A stretch of 64,000 bases of DNA from Tabrizicola piscis (GCF_003940805.1 NZ_CP034328.1:3906001-3970000); one strand, 5' to 3'. Shown: positions 55,204 through 64,000, counted from the first letter of the stretch. Program-made: numbers and translations. The notes: generated by a model from the letters alone, not told the origin.

Positions 55204-57195
55204 ATGAATGTACCTCTGGATGACGAAGAGACCTATGACGTGGTCATCGTCGGCGCCGGGATTGCCGGGGGCATCCTGTCCAAGCAGTTGCTTGCAAAGG
55301 GGCGCCGCGTCCTGATCTTGGAGGCGGGCGCTGATCATGGCGATGATTGGCAAACCTACCGTGGCTATCTTGACCAATTCTACCTGAGCCTGGCAAAGGT
55401 TCCGAATTCGCCTTACCCGAATCTTCCCACTGTGCCTTCGCCTACGGTGCTTGATATTTCTTCCGTGCATGGCACCGCGCCGGACAGCAACGGCTATTTT
55501 GTTCAACGCGGGCCAATCCCATTTGGCAGCGATTACCTGCGTGCCTATGGCGGCACGACACTTCATTGGCTTGGAACATCTCTGCGCATGTTGCCCGCAG
55601 ATTTTGAGACTGCAACCCGCTACGGCCAAGGTCTTGATTGGCCCATCACCTACAAGGATTTGCTTCCATATTACGAAAAGGCCGAGTGGGAGATCGGAGT
55701 ATCGGCGGAGGTTGAAGACCAGACCCCGGAGGCTTTGGGTATCCATCTGGCGCGTCCAAGTGACGCCCATGGCTATTTCTCGGAAGACTACAAGTTTCCG
55801 ATGCATGCGATTCCGTGCTCCTACAGTGACACATATTTTGCGAAGGGTGTTGATGGTACCCCGATTGCGACGGGCTATCGACCCGATTTCGCCGATGAAG
55901 CGGAACCAGGTCTGGATTTCGTGAAAATCAGAGTTGCAAGTACTCCGCAGGGTCGCAATTCGGTTCCGCGCGTCCCAGTCCAAGAGGATGATGGGTTCAA
56001 TGTAGGCGGTGAGCGCGTAGAGCCCTTTCAGCCACGCGGGGCAACCGGATCCTTTGCATTCAAGGGGCAACGCTGCGAGGGCAATTCTGCCTGTATTCCG
56101 ATCTGTCCGATTCAGGCCAAGTATAACGCCATGAAAACCTTGGCAGATGCCCGGGCATTGGCAGAGACCAAGACTAGAAAACCCACTGATTCAGACGATA
56201 CAGACAAGTCTCCAGCGCGGATCGCTGAGATCGAGAAGAGTTTCAAGATCCGGACGCAAGCCATTGCAACACGCGTCGAGTTGGACGTGAACGGCCGGGT
56301 TAGCGGTATTGTCTACAAGTCGTACCTGTTCCCGGGCGTGCCGCAGTATGAATTGCGACGGGCGCGTGGGAAAACTTATGTTCTTGCAGGCGGTGCGATC
56401 GAAAACAGCACCTTGGCGCTGGCCTCGGGACTATGCCGATCAAGTCAGGAACTTGGCCGCAATCTCATGGACCATCCCTACATGATGGCCTGGGGGCTGG
56501 CGCGAGAACCGATTGGCGCCTTCCGTGGGCCCGGTTCAACCGCTGGGATCGAGTCGTTCCGCGATGGTGCGTTCCGTGACCAGAAGGCTGCGTTCCGCTT
56601 GGAACTTGGAAACTCTGGTTGGGATTTCGCAGCAGGCGCCCCGTACTCTGATGTAAAGAATCTGGTTGAGGGAGACAATCTTTTCGGGCCGGAGTTGCGG
56701 AAGAAACTCTATCACGATGTGCAACGTCAGGTTCGAATTGGCGTGCTGGTCGAACAGATGCCGGATGCTTCCAACAAGGTGACCATTGATCCGGCCTATG
56801 TCGACGCCATGGGTGAGTTTCGCCCCGTGATCAGCTACGACATCTCGGATTACTCTCGCGCAGGCTTGGCCTTCGGGCACAGCGCCTGCATGCAGATTTT
56901 TCAGCGGCTTGGTATAAAGAACTTCACAAACTATAACCCGTCTGACAACGGCTATCTGACATATGATGGCAGTGGCTACACAGTTTATGGTGCCGGGCAT
57001 CTGGTAGGCACCCACAGGATTGGCAACAATCCCAAGACGTCAGTGACCCGCCCCGATATGCGCACTCATGACCATGACAATTTGTGGATGGTGGGCTGCG
57101 GATCAATGCCGACGGCGGCAACGTCCAATCCGACTTTGACCATGGCCGCTATGGCTTTTCAGGCAGCCGAAGCAATAGACAGGGCGCTCGCATGA
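55204..57195 (+). CDS. GMC-family flavoprotein oxidoreductase with cysteine cluster
   Basis: A 663-aa FAD enzyme. FAD-binding VVIVGAGIAGGILSKQ near residue 15 and LILEAG; GMC signature regions YGGTTLHWLGTS and GAIENSTLALASG; C-terminal catalytic His in GAGHLVGTH and Asn in TSNPTLT. A cysteine motif C-x5-C-x3-C (CEGNSACIPIC near residue 295) matches the position where FAD-glucose dehydrogenases bind a [3Fe-4S] cluster. No signal peptide and no cytochrome c gene nearby. Acts with the small subunit gene and the ferritin-like gene with a 4-bp overlap. Substrate unknown. Confidence 0.87.
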   Translation: MNVPLDDEETYDVVIVGAGIAGGILSKQLLAKGRRVLILEAGADHGDDWQTYRGYLDQFYLSLAKVPNSPYPNLPTVPSPTVLDISSVHGTAPDSNGYFVQRGPIPFGSDYLRAYGGTTLHWLGTSLRMLPADFETATRYGQGLDWPITYKDLLPYYEKAEWEIGVSAEVEDQTPEALGIHLARPSDAHGYFSEDYKFPMHAIPCSYSDTYFAKGVDGTPIATGYRPDFADEAEPGLDFVKIRVASTPQGRNSVPRVPVQEDDGFNVGGERVEPFQPRGATGSFAFKGQRCEGNSACIPICPIQAKYNAMKTLADARALAETKTRKPTDSDDTDKSPARIAEIEKSFKIRTQAIATRVELDVNGRVSGIVYKSYLFPGVPQYELRRARGKTYVLAGGAIENSTLALASGLCRSSQELGRNLMDHPYMMAWGLAREPIGAFRGPGSTAGIESFRDGAFRDQKAAFRLELGNSGWDFAAGAPYSDVKNLVEGDNLFGPELRKKLYHDVQRQVRIGVLVEQMPDASNKVTIDPAYVDAMGEFRPVISYDISDYSRAGLAFGHSACMQIFQRLGIKNFTNYNPSDNGYLTYDGSGYTVYGAGHLVGTHRIGNNPKTSVTRPDMRTHDHDNLWMVGCGSMPTAATSNPTLTMAAMAFQAAEAIDRALA

Positions 57196-58286
57196 CCGGA
57201 GACAAGGCATTCAAAGAGGATCGTCAAGAACTTTGCGACCTGCTGCAGTTTGCGCTGATGGTAGAGCTTTCGACGATACCCCCCTATGCAACCGCCTGCT
57301 ATTCAATCAAGGAACAGGGGCAGTATGACCGAAGTTCACCCCAGATTGTGAACGCCGAGCCCATCGAGGTGATCCGGCAGGTCATGGTTGAGGAAATGCT
57401 TCATATGGTGCTGGTGGCAAATGTCATGAATGCAATCGGATGTTCTCCGATCATGACTGATCCGAAGCAGTTGCCAAGGTATCCGCAAAAGCTTTTGCGC
57501 GACAAGGGCCCGGAACTCAGGTTGCGTCGCTTTGATCGTGCGCAGGTCAAGTCCTTTAGGGAAGTGGAACGGGCTGTCGAAGATCCTGCCAAGGCACGGA
57601 AAGGCCAGTATGATACGATTGGTGGGTTTTACATTTTCGTCAAGGAACGCCTGAAGGCCGCAATCAAGACACATGGTGAAGGTTCGATCTTCATTGGCAA
57701 TGCCGACCTTCAGATCGGTGCAAGTGACTATTATGGGGCAGGTGGCACGATCATTCGGGTCATAAACGAGGAATCGGCCCTACGCGCTATCGACAAGATC
57801 ATGGACGAGGGCGAGGGGGCCAATCTTGGCGGGATGGCGGGCGACGGCGACCGGATCCCAGGCCCGATCGGGGAAGACCGAATGGACGTTGCCCATTATT
57901 TCAAGTTCAACGAAATCCTACACAGCCGATACTACCGGCCGGATGATCTTCATGACGCTCTGCCAAGCGGCGAAGATATGGTTGTGGACTGGAGCGCTGT
58001 CTGTCCGATGCGAGATGATCCAAGCTCACAGGATTATGTTGGACTTCCCGACATCCAGGCGCTGTCTGACAGCTTCAATGCAAGCTACAGCGCCTTGCTG
58101 CATGGGTTGGAGGCAGCTTTCAGCGGGAACAAGGATCAACTGCGCTCCCTTGTGCCCGTGATGTATCAGTTGCGCGACCGGGCGCAGAAACTTATGCGTG
58201 TCCCCTTGCCTGGCGTGGTTCCGACGGCAATGGCTGGGCCCACCTGGGAATACGTCGCGCCGCAAAAGACGACTGTGCAGGATTGA
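57192..58286 (+). CDS. Ferritin-like protein of the VioB/RebD (iminophenyl-pyruvate dimer synthase) type
   Basis: A 364-aa protein. The N-terminal 200 residues carry a ferritin-like four-helix di-metal plan: Glu25 in MVELSTIPPY and E-E-x-x-H in VEEMLHMVLVANVMNAIG, a pattern shared with the ferritin-like domain of VioB and RebD, enzymes that couple imines in indole alkaloid synthesis. Here that domain stands alone, without the other half of VioB. It overlaps the GMC gene by 4 bp, so it most likely oxidises or couples a product of that flavoprotein. Confidence 0.72.
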   Translation: MTGDKAFKEDRQELCDLLQFALMVELSTIPPYATACYSIKEQGQYDRSSPQIVNAEPIEVIRQVMVEEMLHMVLVANVMNAIGCSPIMTDPKQLPRYPQKLLRDKGPELRLRRFDRAQVKSFREVERAVEDPAKARKGQYDTIGGFYIFVKERLKAAIKTHGEGSIFIGNADLQIGASDYYGAGGTIIRVINEESALRAIDKIMDEGEGANLGGMAGDGDRIPGPIGEDRMDVAHYFKFNEILHSRYYRPDDLHDALPSGEDMVVDWSAVCPMRDDPSSQDYVGLPDIQALSDSFNASYSALLHGLEAAFSGNKDQLRSLVPVMYQLRDRAQKLMRVPLPGVVPTAMAGPTWEYVAPQKTTVQD

Positions 58287-58629
58287 GGACGGCAAGAGCC
58301 ACTAAGGCTGACGATCTGACTTCGTGGTTCTGGAAGGGATTACCGTCAGGTCAGATAGTTACGGAAAGGTCGCCGTCCGTCTCATTCGCTGCGGTGTGGC
58401 AAGGACGCAGTTTATCAGGTGCAGCAGGTACCACACCAGTCTACCCCGCATCTGCAGCAATCTGCATGGCAGCTCGCCCGTGTCTGGGTTGACCGGGCTG
58501 TCGCTGAAATTCATACTCGGGGATGCGTCCGTTTCCGAGCTGCGAAATCCAATCTAGGTAGAACGATGGACGAAATGATCGCCGATAGGTTGCGGCCTGT
58601 TTTTCGCTGATCAAAGAGGAAGGCCCGCC
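58287..58629. other. Gene-free region before the glycosidase-like gene
   Basis: 343 bp. A plus-strand frame (58324-58557) is open but shows no family pattern or signal. A ribosome site AGAGGAAGG lies directly before the ATG at 58630. No terminator was found after the ferritin-like gene, so read-through to the glycosidase-like gene is possible. Confidence 0.5.
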
Positions 58630-60858
58630 ATGAAGCTTTGTTTCATTGTCCTGTTTAGCTCTCTTTGCGCAACAATGGCAACGGCTGATACTGTCGGGAC
58701 TTGGCCCTTCCAACCTGAAGAAGATACATTTGAAGACAGCGCCGCTTTGGACCTTTCTTACCTGAACGAGGAAGTGGCAGGCCAAAGCGGCTTTGTCGGT
58801 CGGTCTCCGGATGGCGCTTCGTTTGTGCGGGGCGACGGCACTCCGATCCGGTTCTGGGCGGTAAATACCGATGTCGCCAGAAAGGGACTGGACGAACTCC
58901 GGCAGCATGCGCGCTTCCTTGCGAAGCGCGGCGTCAACATGGTCCGGCTGCATGGCCAGATAGCGCTGCAGGGTCAAGCGGGCAGTCAGATTGCGGCGAT
59001 TGACTTGGCCGAGCGCGACCGATTGTGGCAACTGGTCGCGGCCATGAAGGAGGAGGGAATTTACACCACCTTCAGTCCCTACTATCCCCATGCGGTCCAA
59101 ACGGAGACGGCCCAGGACTGGGGTGTTCCAAGGGATAGCGGTGGGCTGACTGGGCTGATCTACTTCGAACCAGCCTTGCAGGAAGCGTACAAGAACTGGC
59201 TGCGTGAGACGCTTATCCCTGTAAACCCCTACACCGGTCTTGCGCTCAAGGATGACCCTTCGCTCGCCATCGTTCAGATGCAGAATGAAGACTCGCTTCT
59301 TTTTTGGACTTTTGGGGGCATAAAGGGGCACGAGGCATCGTTGCTGGGCACTTTGTTTGGACAGTTTCTTGAAAAGAAATATGGCTCTTTGGCCGTCGCA
59401 AGAGACGCCTGGAATTGGAGCGAGGCTCCGGGACCGATTGATGGAATGCAAGACGACTGGGACAAGGGTGTTATCGCCCTTTCAGACATCTGGTATCTGA
59501 CGTCTGACGGCGACGTTGGGTCTGCAGAGGTTAGGCTTCGTGACCAAGCCCAATTTCTGACCGAAACAATGCGAGAGTGGCATGCCGAGATTGCACGCTT
59601 CTTGCGCGACGATATTGGCGCCCGGCAATTGTTCAATGCTGGAAATTGGCGGACAGCAGACGACGTCGCGATGGACGATCTGGAACGCTATGCCTACACC
59701 GCTGGTGACGTCATTGGTGTGAATCGCTATGTCAGTGCTCTGCACGAGGGCGAGCATCAGGGCTGGGCGATTGTCGCTGGGGATGTCTTTCGCGAAGACG
59801 GTTTGCTCACCCGACCCTTGGACCTTCCCACAACGCTCCGACAGCCGGTTGGTCATCCTTACATGATCAGCGAAACCCTTTGGGTGCCGCCAATGTGGCA
59901 ACAGTCAGAAGGCCCGATCCTGATGGCGGCATATCAGGCGCTGACAGGCATGGATATCAGCTATTGGTTTTCCATCGACGAGACCCAATGGAGCCCCCCG
60001 CAAAGTGCAAATGGCTATTTGCCCAGCGTTGGCAAATGGGAGGTGGCGACACCCCAGCAAATCGGCGCTTTTCCCGCCGCTGCCTTGATCTTTCGCCTTG
60101 GGCTGATCGATGAGGCGCTGCCGGTCGTCATCGAGCACCGCAGTCTGGATGACCTTTGGTCGCGGGCAGGGCCACTGGTTGTCGCGCGGCAAGGCTATGA
60201 TCCGAACCGCGATTTCAGTCTTCGTGAGACTGATTTGCTTTCACGGTTTTTGGGGGCCTCACAAGTCAGTGCTTACAGTTTTCTCGTTGGTCCAGTTCAG
60301 GTCGCATTCGGCAGCGAGACTCCGGATTTTATCCACCCGGAGCTGGAAGGCCTTGTCGACAGCGAAAATCGTGTTGTCACTAGCCTTACGCGACAGTTGA
60401 TCTGGGATTGGGGGCAGGGTGTCGTGACGCTTGATGCACCGCGCGCGCAAGGCGTTTTGGGGGCGTTGTCCGCGCGACCTCGGATCGAATTGCAGGACGT
60501 GACGTTTGACAGCAAGGCGCCATACGCAAGCGTCGTCGTCGTCCCGCTGGATGGTGAACCGATTGCACGGTCTTCTCGCCTGCTGGTTCAGATCGGTAGC
60601 ATTGCGCGACCGACAGGCTGGCGAGCATCACCCGTGCAACACGAAGGGGGCCCGGCACTCGTCGTCGAAGAATTTGGTGGCGCGCCCTGGCAAGTTGACA
60701 CGATCGAGATGAGCCTGGCGGTCCGCAATCCCGGCCTGTCGCAGGCCACCGCGCTGGATGCGAACGGCATGGCGATGGGTGCGGTGGAAGTATCAAGAGC
60801 TGGTGGTTCCCTGACGTTAAACCTGCCGTCAGGCGCTCTCTACGTCTTGCTTAAATGA
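58630..60858 (+). CDS. Secreted GH-A-clan glycosidase-like protein
   Basis: A 742-aa precursor with a signal peptide (MKLCFIVLFSSLCATMATA). A TIM-barrel core (residues about 60-450) has the features of retaining glycosidases of clan GH-A: FWAVNTD, HARFLAKRGVNMVRLHGQ, the acid/base NE motif QMQNEDS (Glu220) and a nucleophile candidate in MISETLW (Glu415). The C-terminal 280 residues are beta-rich. Family (GH5, GH42 or other) cannot be set. It may degrade a glycan whose sugars feed the operon upstream; that link is inference. Confidence 0.75.
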   Translation: MKLCFIVLFSSLCATMATADTVGTWPFQPEEDTFEDSAALDLSYLNEEVAGQSGFVGRSPDGASFVRGDGTPIRFWAVNTDVARKGLDELRQHARFLAKRGVNMVRLHGQIALQGQAGSQIAAIDLAERDRLWQLVAAMKEEGIYTTFSPYYPHAVQTETAQDWGVPRDSGGLTGLIYFEPALQEAYKNWLRETLIPVNPYTGLALKDDPSLAIVQMQNEDSLLFWTFGGIKGHEASLLGTLFGQFLEKKYGSLAVARDAWNWSEAPGPIDGMQDDWDKGVIALSDIWYLTSDGDVGSAEVRLRDQAQFLTETMREWHAEIARFLRDDIGARQLFNAGNWRTADDVAMDDLERYAYTAGDVIGVNRYVSALHEGEHQGWAIVAGDVFREDGLLTRPLDLPTTLRQPVGHPYMISETLWVPPMWQQSEGPILMAAYQALTGMDISYWFSIDETQWSPPQSANGYLPSVGKWEVATPQQIGAFPAAALIFRLGLIDEALPVVIEHRSLDDLWSRAGPLVVARQGYDPNRDFSLRETDLLSRFLGASQVSAYSFLVGPVQVAFGSETPDFIHPELEGLVDSENRVVTSLTRQLIWDWGQGVVTLDAPRAQGVLGALSARPRIELQDVTFDSKAPYASVVVVPLDGEPIARSSRLLVQIGSIARPTGWRASPVQHEGGPALVVEEFGGAPWQVDTIEMSLAVRNPGLSQATALDANGMAMGAVEVSRAGGSLTLNLPSGALYVLLK

Positions 60859-61162
60859 CGCAGTCTGCCTCTGCCCTTGAGCCGTGCGGCTGCCCAGACG
60901 CCGGATGTAGGCCATCTGCCTCGGCTCGCCGGGCCGGATGCAGATCAGCCTGTGACCCTGCTTCTTTGAGCAGCTCATCAGCGGCCAAGGCCGCCAACCA
61001 ATGAACGGATGATCGGTTCCGGGAAGGTAACGATCTTTTGTTGCCCTCGGCGACTTTCCGATCATTGCGCTTTTGGCGCGTCGATTTTGGAACCAACCGT
61101 CGCTGGCAACGTTCTTTCTCCGAGTGCCCCAATTGGGCGCTGTTCTGATAATCATGGAGAGT
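60859..61162. other. Gene-free intergenic region
   Basis: 304 bp between the glycosidase-like gene and the PRC-barrel gene. Open frames exist on both strands but show no protein pattern. The ribosome site GGAGAG lies at 61156-61161 before the PRC-barrel gene. Confidence 0.45.
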
Positions 61163-62002
61163 ATGATGAAAAATCTGCTACTTGGGACCGCAATGGCAAT
61201 GGCGCTTGGCACTGCCGCGTCGGCACAAGACATGTTCCGTGCCGAAATGGACCCAGTTGCTATTGCCGCGTCTGATTTCATTGGCAAGCGTGTTTATGCA
61301 GCCGAAACAGCAATTGACGCTGCGGAATATGCCGGTGTGCAAGATGGCTGGAATGACATTGGTGAGATCAATGACGTCATTCTGACCCGCGACGGCAATG
61401 TCGATGCGGTTCTGGTCGATATCGGCGGCTTTCTCGGCATGGGCGAACGTCAAGTCGCGCTTGGCATGGAGAACATCCGTTTTGTCGCTGACAGTGCAAC
61501 GGCCGACGCAGCGAACGACTACTTCCTCGTGATCAACGCCGATCGTACGGTTATCGAAGGAGCGCCGGAATACATGCGCTCGGCCGACATGGGGACCGAT
61601 CCAGCCGCCGCCCCGATGACGGATGGTGCAGCGGTCGATCAAGGGCAGGTTGTGGCGGCAGAGGGCACGACCGATGGTGCCGTTGAAGGTGGCATGGCGC
61701 CGATGGATGGCTATGCCAACGTCGATGCTGCGGGCATCACCGGCGACCAGCTGCGCGGCGTGCGCGTCTATGGTCCGAACGAAGAAGACTTGGGCGAAAT
61801 CTCGGACATCGTGCTGACCGAGACGGGCGCTCCTGCCCAAGTCATCGTGGATGTCGGGGGATTCCTTGGCATTGGCCAAAAGCCGGTTGCGCTTGAAGTG
61901 ACCGACTTGCAGCTTGTTCAGGCGACTGACGGCAGTGACCTTCGTGCCTATGTGCAGATGACGCAGGAACAGCTTGAAGGTCTGCCCAACGCGGAAATGT
62001 GA
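61163..62002 (+). CDS. Exported protein with two PRC-barrel domains
   Basis: A 279-aa precursor with a signal peptide (KNLLLGTAMAMALGTAASA). Two PRC-barrels follow, around residues 40-130 (IGEINDVILTRDG, VLVDIGGFLGMGERQVAL) and 190-260 (LGEISDIVLTETG, VIVDVGGFLGIGQKPVAL), joined by a proline/alanine/glutamate-rich linker. These barrels mediate protein contacts, as in reaction centre H subunit PuhA and RimM. The near-identical central segments show internal duplication. Start at 61163 or 61166. Confidence 0.85.
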   Translation: MMKNLLLGTAMAMALGTAASAQDMFRAEMDPVAIAASDFIGKRVYAAETAIDAAEYAGVQDGWNDIGEINDVILTRDGNVDAVLVDIGGFLGMGERQVALGMENIRFVADSATADAANDYFLVINADRTVIEGAPEYMRSADMGTDPAAAPMTDGAAVDQGQVVAAEGTTDGAVEGGMAPMDGYANVDAAGITGDQLRGVRVYGPNEEDLGEISDIVLTETGAPAQVIVDVGGFLGIGQKPVALEVTDLQLVQATDGSDLRAYVQMTQEQLEGLPNAEM

Positions 62003-62021
62003 TCCGTGTCATGACTTGCAG

Positions 62022-62049
62022 AAAGGCCCGCAACTTGCGGGCCTTTTTC
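62022..62049 (+). terminator. Rho-independent terminator after the PRC-barrel gene
   Basis: Stem AAAGGCCCGCAA / TTGCGGGCCTTT almost back to back (inner pairs open to form the loop), continuing into TTTTT. Ends the PRC-barrel transcript. Confidence 0.9.
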
Positions 62050-62191
62050 ACATGGGCGCTTGGGGAAGGGCAGGGCATCCAAGACCTTTAGGTTTGATCT
62101 CCGGGGCTGCCCTTTCCGCCAATACCGCAAATCAAATGCGCGCCGAGGGAAAAATTTGGCTCTGACTAGTGCAGATCGCGCATTCGACGAT

Positions 62192-62219
62192 TGACTGTCT
62201 GAACTCTCCAGTCCAGTCA
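62192..62219 (+). promoter_or_regulatory. Possible operator upstream of the RND pump genes
   Basis: Inverted repeat TGACTG (62192-62197) / CAGTCA (62214-62219) with 16 bases between, about 60 bp before the efflux operon. The spacing would suit a dimeric repressor such as a TetR-type protein, but no regulator gene is visible beside it. Weak evidence. Confidence 0.3.
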
Positions 62220-62279
62220 GGACGTTGAATCCAAGATCACAATCCCGGTCCGCAGCGACTGCAGAAACGGAGCCAGTCC

Positions 62280-63380
62280 ATGTTCAAGCGACTTGTCATC
62301 GCGGTCGTCGTTCTGGGGATCGTGGTCGGCGGCATTGTATGGTTCAAGTACTTCCGCGATGGGATGATCGCGCAGTTCCTCTCGGGGATGACGCCACCTC
62401 CGGTGCCTGTGACCGCCGAAACGGTTGAAGCGGTGACCTGGCAGCCTGGGGTCGACGCCATCGGCACGGCGCTGGCCGCACGCGGGGTTGATCTGGCGAT
62501 TGAATCCGGTGGGCTGGTCCGCGAAATCCTGTTCGCGGCAAACGACGCCGTGACGGAAGGTCAGCCGCTGGTTCAGATCGACGATGACAGCGAAAAGGCA
62601 TCGCTCGCTGCGGCGCAGGCTGCTCTGGGCGTCGCGCAGACCGAATTGCGCCGCACCGAAACGCTGACAGCGCGCGGGGTCAATGCCGCCAACACCATGG
62701 AAAACGCCGAAGCGCAGACCGTAAGTGCGCGCGCCGAAGTGGCACAGGTGCAGACCGCGCTCGACAGCAAACGGATGACCGCGCCGTTTGCAGGCGTCAT
62801 CGGCATCTCGCGGATCGAGGTTGGCCAGTATGTGACGCCCGGCACGATCTATGCCACCCTGCAGGATCTAAGCCAGATGCAGGTCGACTTTGCCGTGCCG
62901 GAACAGCAGATCAGCGCTCTCGTTCTGGGCCGCGAGATCACCGTCGCCACCGAGGTCGGCGAGTTCAGCGCTACGGGCCGGATCATCGCCATCGAACCGC
63001 GGATCGACCCGAACTCGCGCCTCGTGTCAGTCCGGGCCGAGGTCGACAATCAGGCCGGCAACCTTTTCCCCGGCCAGTTTCTGCGCGTCCGTATTGCCCT
63101 GCCGGTCGAGGATGGCGTGATCGCCGTGCCGCAAACGGCCGTCACATCAACGCTCTACGGCGATTCAATCTATGTTGTGCAGCCAGGAGAGGCAGATGAC
63201 GAGCTGGTCGTCGATCAGGTGTTCGTCAAACTTGGCCGCCGGTCCGGTGCGCGGATTGAAGTGGTCGAAGGCATTGCGGCGGGCCAGCAGATCGTCACCT
63301 CGGGCCAGAACCGGCTGATCGACGGGGCAAAGGTCGTGGTCGACACGTCGGTCACCCTTGACGCCCCCGCCGACGAATAG
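62280..63380 (+). CDS. RND efflux membrane-fusion protein (MexA/AcrA type)
   Basis: A 366-aa periplasmic adaptor with one N-terminal membrane helix (MFKRLVIAVVVLGIVVGG), two halves of a lipoyl domain (VDLAIESGGLVREILFAAND and MTAPFAGVIGISRIEVGQ), a helical hairpin and a beta-barrel. It connects the inner-membrane RND pump to a TolC channel. Followed 10 bp later by the pump gene. The tolC at 8548 could be the third part. Confidence 0.93.
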   Translation: MFKRLVIAVVVLGIVVGGIVWFKYFRDGMIAQFLSGMTPPPVPVTAETVEAVTWQPGVDAIGTALAARGVDLAIESGGLVREILFAANDAVTEGQPLVQIDDDSEKASLAAAQAALGVAQTELRRTETLTARGVNAANTMENAEAQTVSARAEVAQVQTALDSKRMTAPFAGVIGISRIEVGQYVTPGTIYATLQDLSQMQVDFAVPEQQISALVLGREITVATEVGEFSATGRIIAIEPRIDPNSRLVSVRAEVDNQAGNLFPGQFLRVRIALPVEDGVIAVPQTAVTSTLYGDSIYVVQPGEADDELVVDQVFVKLGRRSGARIEVVEGIAAGQQIVTSGQNRLIDGAKVVVDTSVTLDAPADE

Positions 63381-63390
63381 GACCCGGATC

Positions 63391-64000
63391 ATGCATTTTT
63401 CGGAAATCTTCATTCGCCGACCCGTCCTGTCGACCGTGCTGGCGGCGCTGATCCTGTTTCTGGGTCTGGCATCGGTTCTGAACCTGCCGGTACGCCAGTA
63501 CCCCGAAGTCGAAGAGACGGTGGTGACCATCACCACCGTCTATCCCGGCGCTGCCCCTGACCTTATTCAGGGGTTCATCACGTCACCCATCGCGGCGGCG
63601 GTGTCGACGACGGAAAACATCGACTACATTACCAGCCAATCGCGGCCGTCGGCATCGGTCGTCACGGTCCAGATGAAGTTGGGCGCCGACCCAGACATCG
63701 CACTGACCGAGGTATTGTCGAAGGTTCAGCAAGTCCGCGGGCAACTGCCGTCCGAATCTGATGATCCGGTGATCGCCAAGGGCACAGGCGAAAGCTTTGC
63801 CCTGATGTACCTTGCCGTGCAGAACCCCAACATGACGCCGGAACAGCTGACCGAATATCTGGAACGGGTCGTACGGCCACGGATCACCAACATCGACGGC
63901 GTCGCGCAGATGGAAATCCTTGGCGCGTCACAATTTGCGATGCGCGTCTGGCTGGATCCTCTGGAACTGTCGGCGCGCGGCGTGACCGCGTCCGAAGTGC
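63391..64000 (+). CDS. RND efflux pump permease, N-terminal part (cut by window edge)
   Basis: The first 203 codons of an HAE1-type RND transporter: MHFSEIFIRRPVLSTVLAALI with the first membrane helix, then PVRQYPEVEETVVTITTVYPGA and the porter region (TENIDYITSQS, LSKVQQVRGQLP). About 80% of the protein (normally around 1030 aa) lies beyond the window. Substrate range cannot be judged. Confidence 0.92.
   Translation, partial: MHFSEIFIRRPVLSTVLAALILFLGLASVLNLPVRQYPEVEETVVTITTVYPGAAPDLIQGFITSPIAAAVSTTENIDYITSQSRPSASVVTVQMKLGADPDIALTEVLSKVQQVRGQLPSESDDPVIAKGTGESFALMYLAVQNPNMTPEQLTEYLERVVRPRITNIDGVAQMEILGASQFAMRVWLDPLELSARGVTASEV

Noticed and set aside
55204..57195. Calling the GMC protein a periplasmic FAD-glucose dehydrogenase
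   Set aside because: No Tat signal on either subunit and no cytochrome c subunit gene; the similarity is limited to the fold and cysteine motif.
60829..61287. 152-aa minus-strand frame between the glycosidase-like and PRC-barrel genes
   Set aside because: No ribosome site, no conserved pattern, and it overlaps the signal peptide region of the PRC-barrel gene.

Overview
The window comes from an anoxygenic phototrophic alphaproteobacterium, most likely a purple non-sulfur member of the Rhodobacter sensu lato group of Rhodobacteraceae. The left end is the 3' part of a photosynthesis gene cluster (bchY-bchZ-pufQBALMX) followed by dxs. The operon has pufX and no pufC, as in Rhodobacter-type organisms. 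Coding density is high, GC content is high, and translationally coupled ATGA/TGATG overlaps are frequent.

Region 1 (1-6643): bacteriochlorophyll synthesis, the light-harvesting 1 and reaction-centre genes, a terminator, then 1-deoxyxylulose-5-phosphate synthase, which supplies isoprenoid precursors for carotenoids and the bacteriochlorophyll tail. Region 2 (6700-24600): mostly housekeeping genes: a membrane protein, a pcm-tolC-PopZ-like block, efp, ygfZ, an MsbA-like exporter, an aminotransferase plus metallo-hydrolase, a class I glutamine-amidotransferase-like hydrolase, a minus-strand operon (44-aa membrane protein, 519-aa exported protein, xerD, corC-like), and divergent aroK-aroB.

Region 3 (24860-30580): a surface glycosylation block with a GtrB-like glycosyltransferase, an epimerase/dehydratase and a polytopic membrane protein, facing a GtrA-like flippase and a methyltransferase; then a small exported protein. 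Region 4 (30580-42880): a catabolic and uptake locus for an unidentified polyol- or sugar-like compound. It has four SDR dehydrogenases, an FMN-dependent 2-hydroxyacid oxidase, an M24-fold hydrolase whose second metal aspartate is replaced by cysteine, a ribose-type ABC transporter, and a divergent regulator that appears to fuse a winged helix to a family-1 solute-binding domain without a signal peptide. The intergenic region between regulator and transporter holds palindromes and repeats suited to be operators.

Region 5 (43080-50120): an exported hypothetical protein, a serralysin-like M10/RTX metalloprotease with three tandem repeats of exactly 333 bp, its type I secretion ABC and membrane-fusion proteins, and a transposase remnant. 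Region 6 (50318-60860): a very large zinc-ribbon/adenylate-cyclase/AAA/TPR signalling protein, then a tight four-gene operon (acetoacetate-decarboxylase-like protein, small dehydrogenase subunit, GMC flavoprotein with an Fe-S-type cysteine motif, VioB/RebD-type ferritin-like enzyme) and a secreted glycosidase-like protein. This operon and the region 4 regulator are the best candidates for undescribed systems. Region 7 (61163-64000): a two-PRC-barrel exported protein and the start of an RND efflux operon cut by the window edge.
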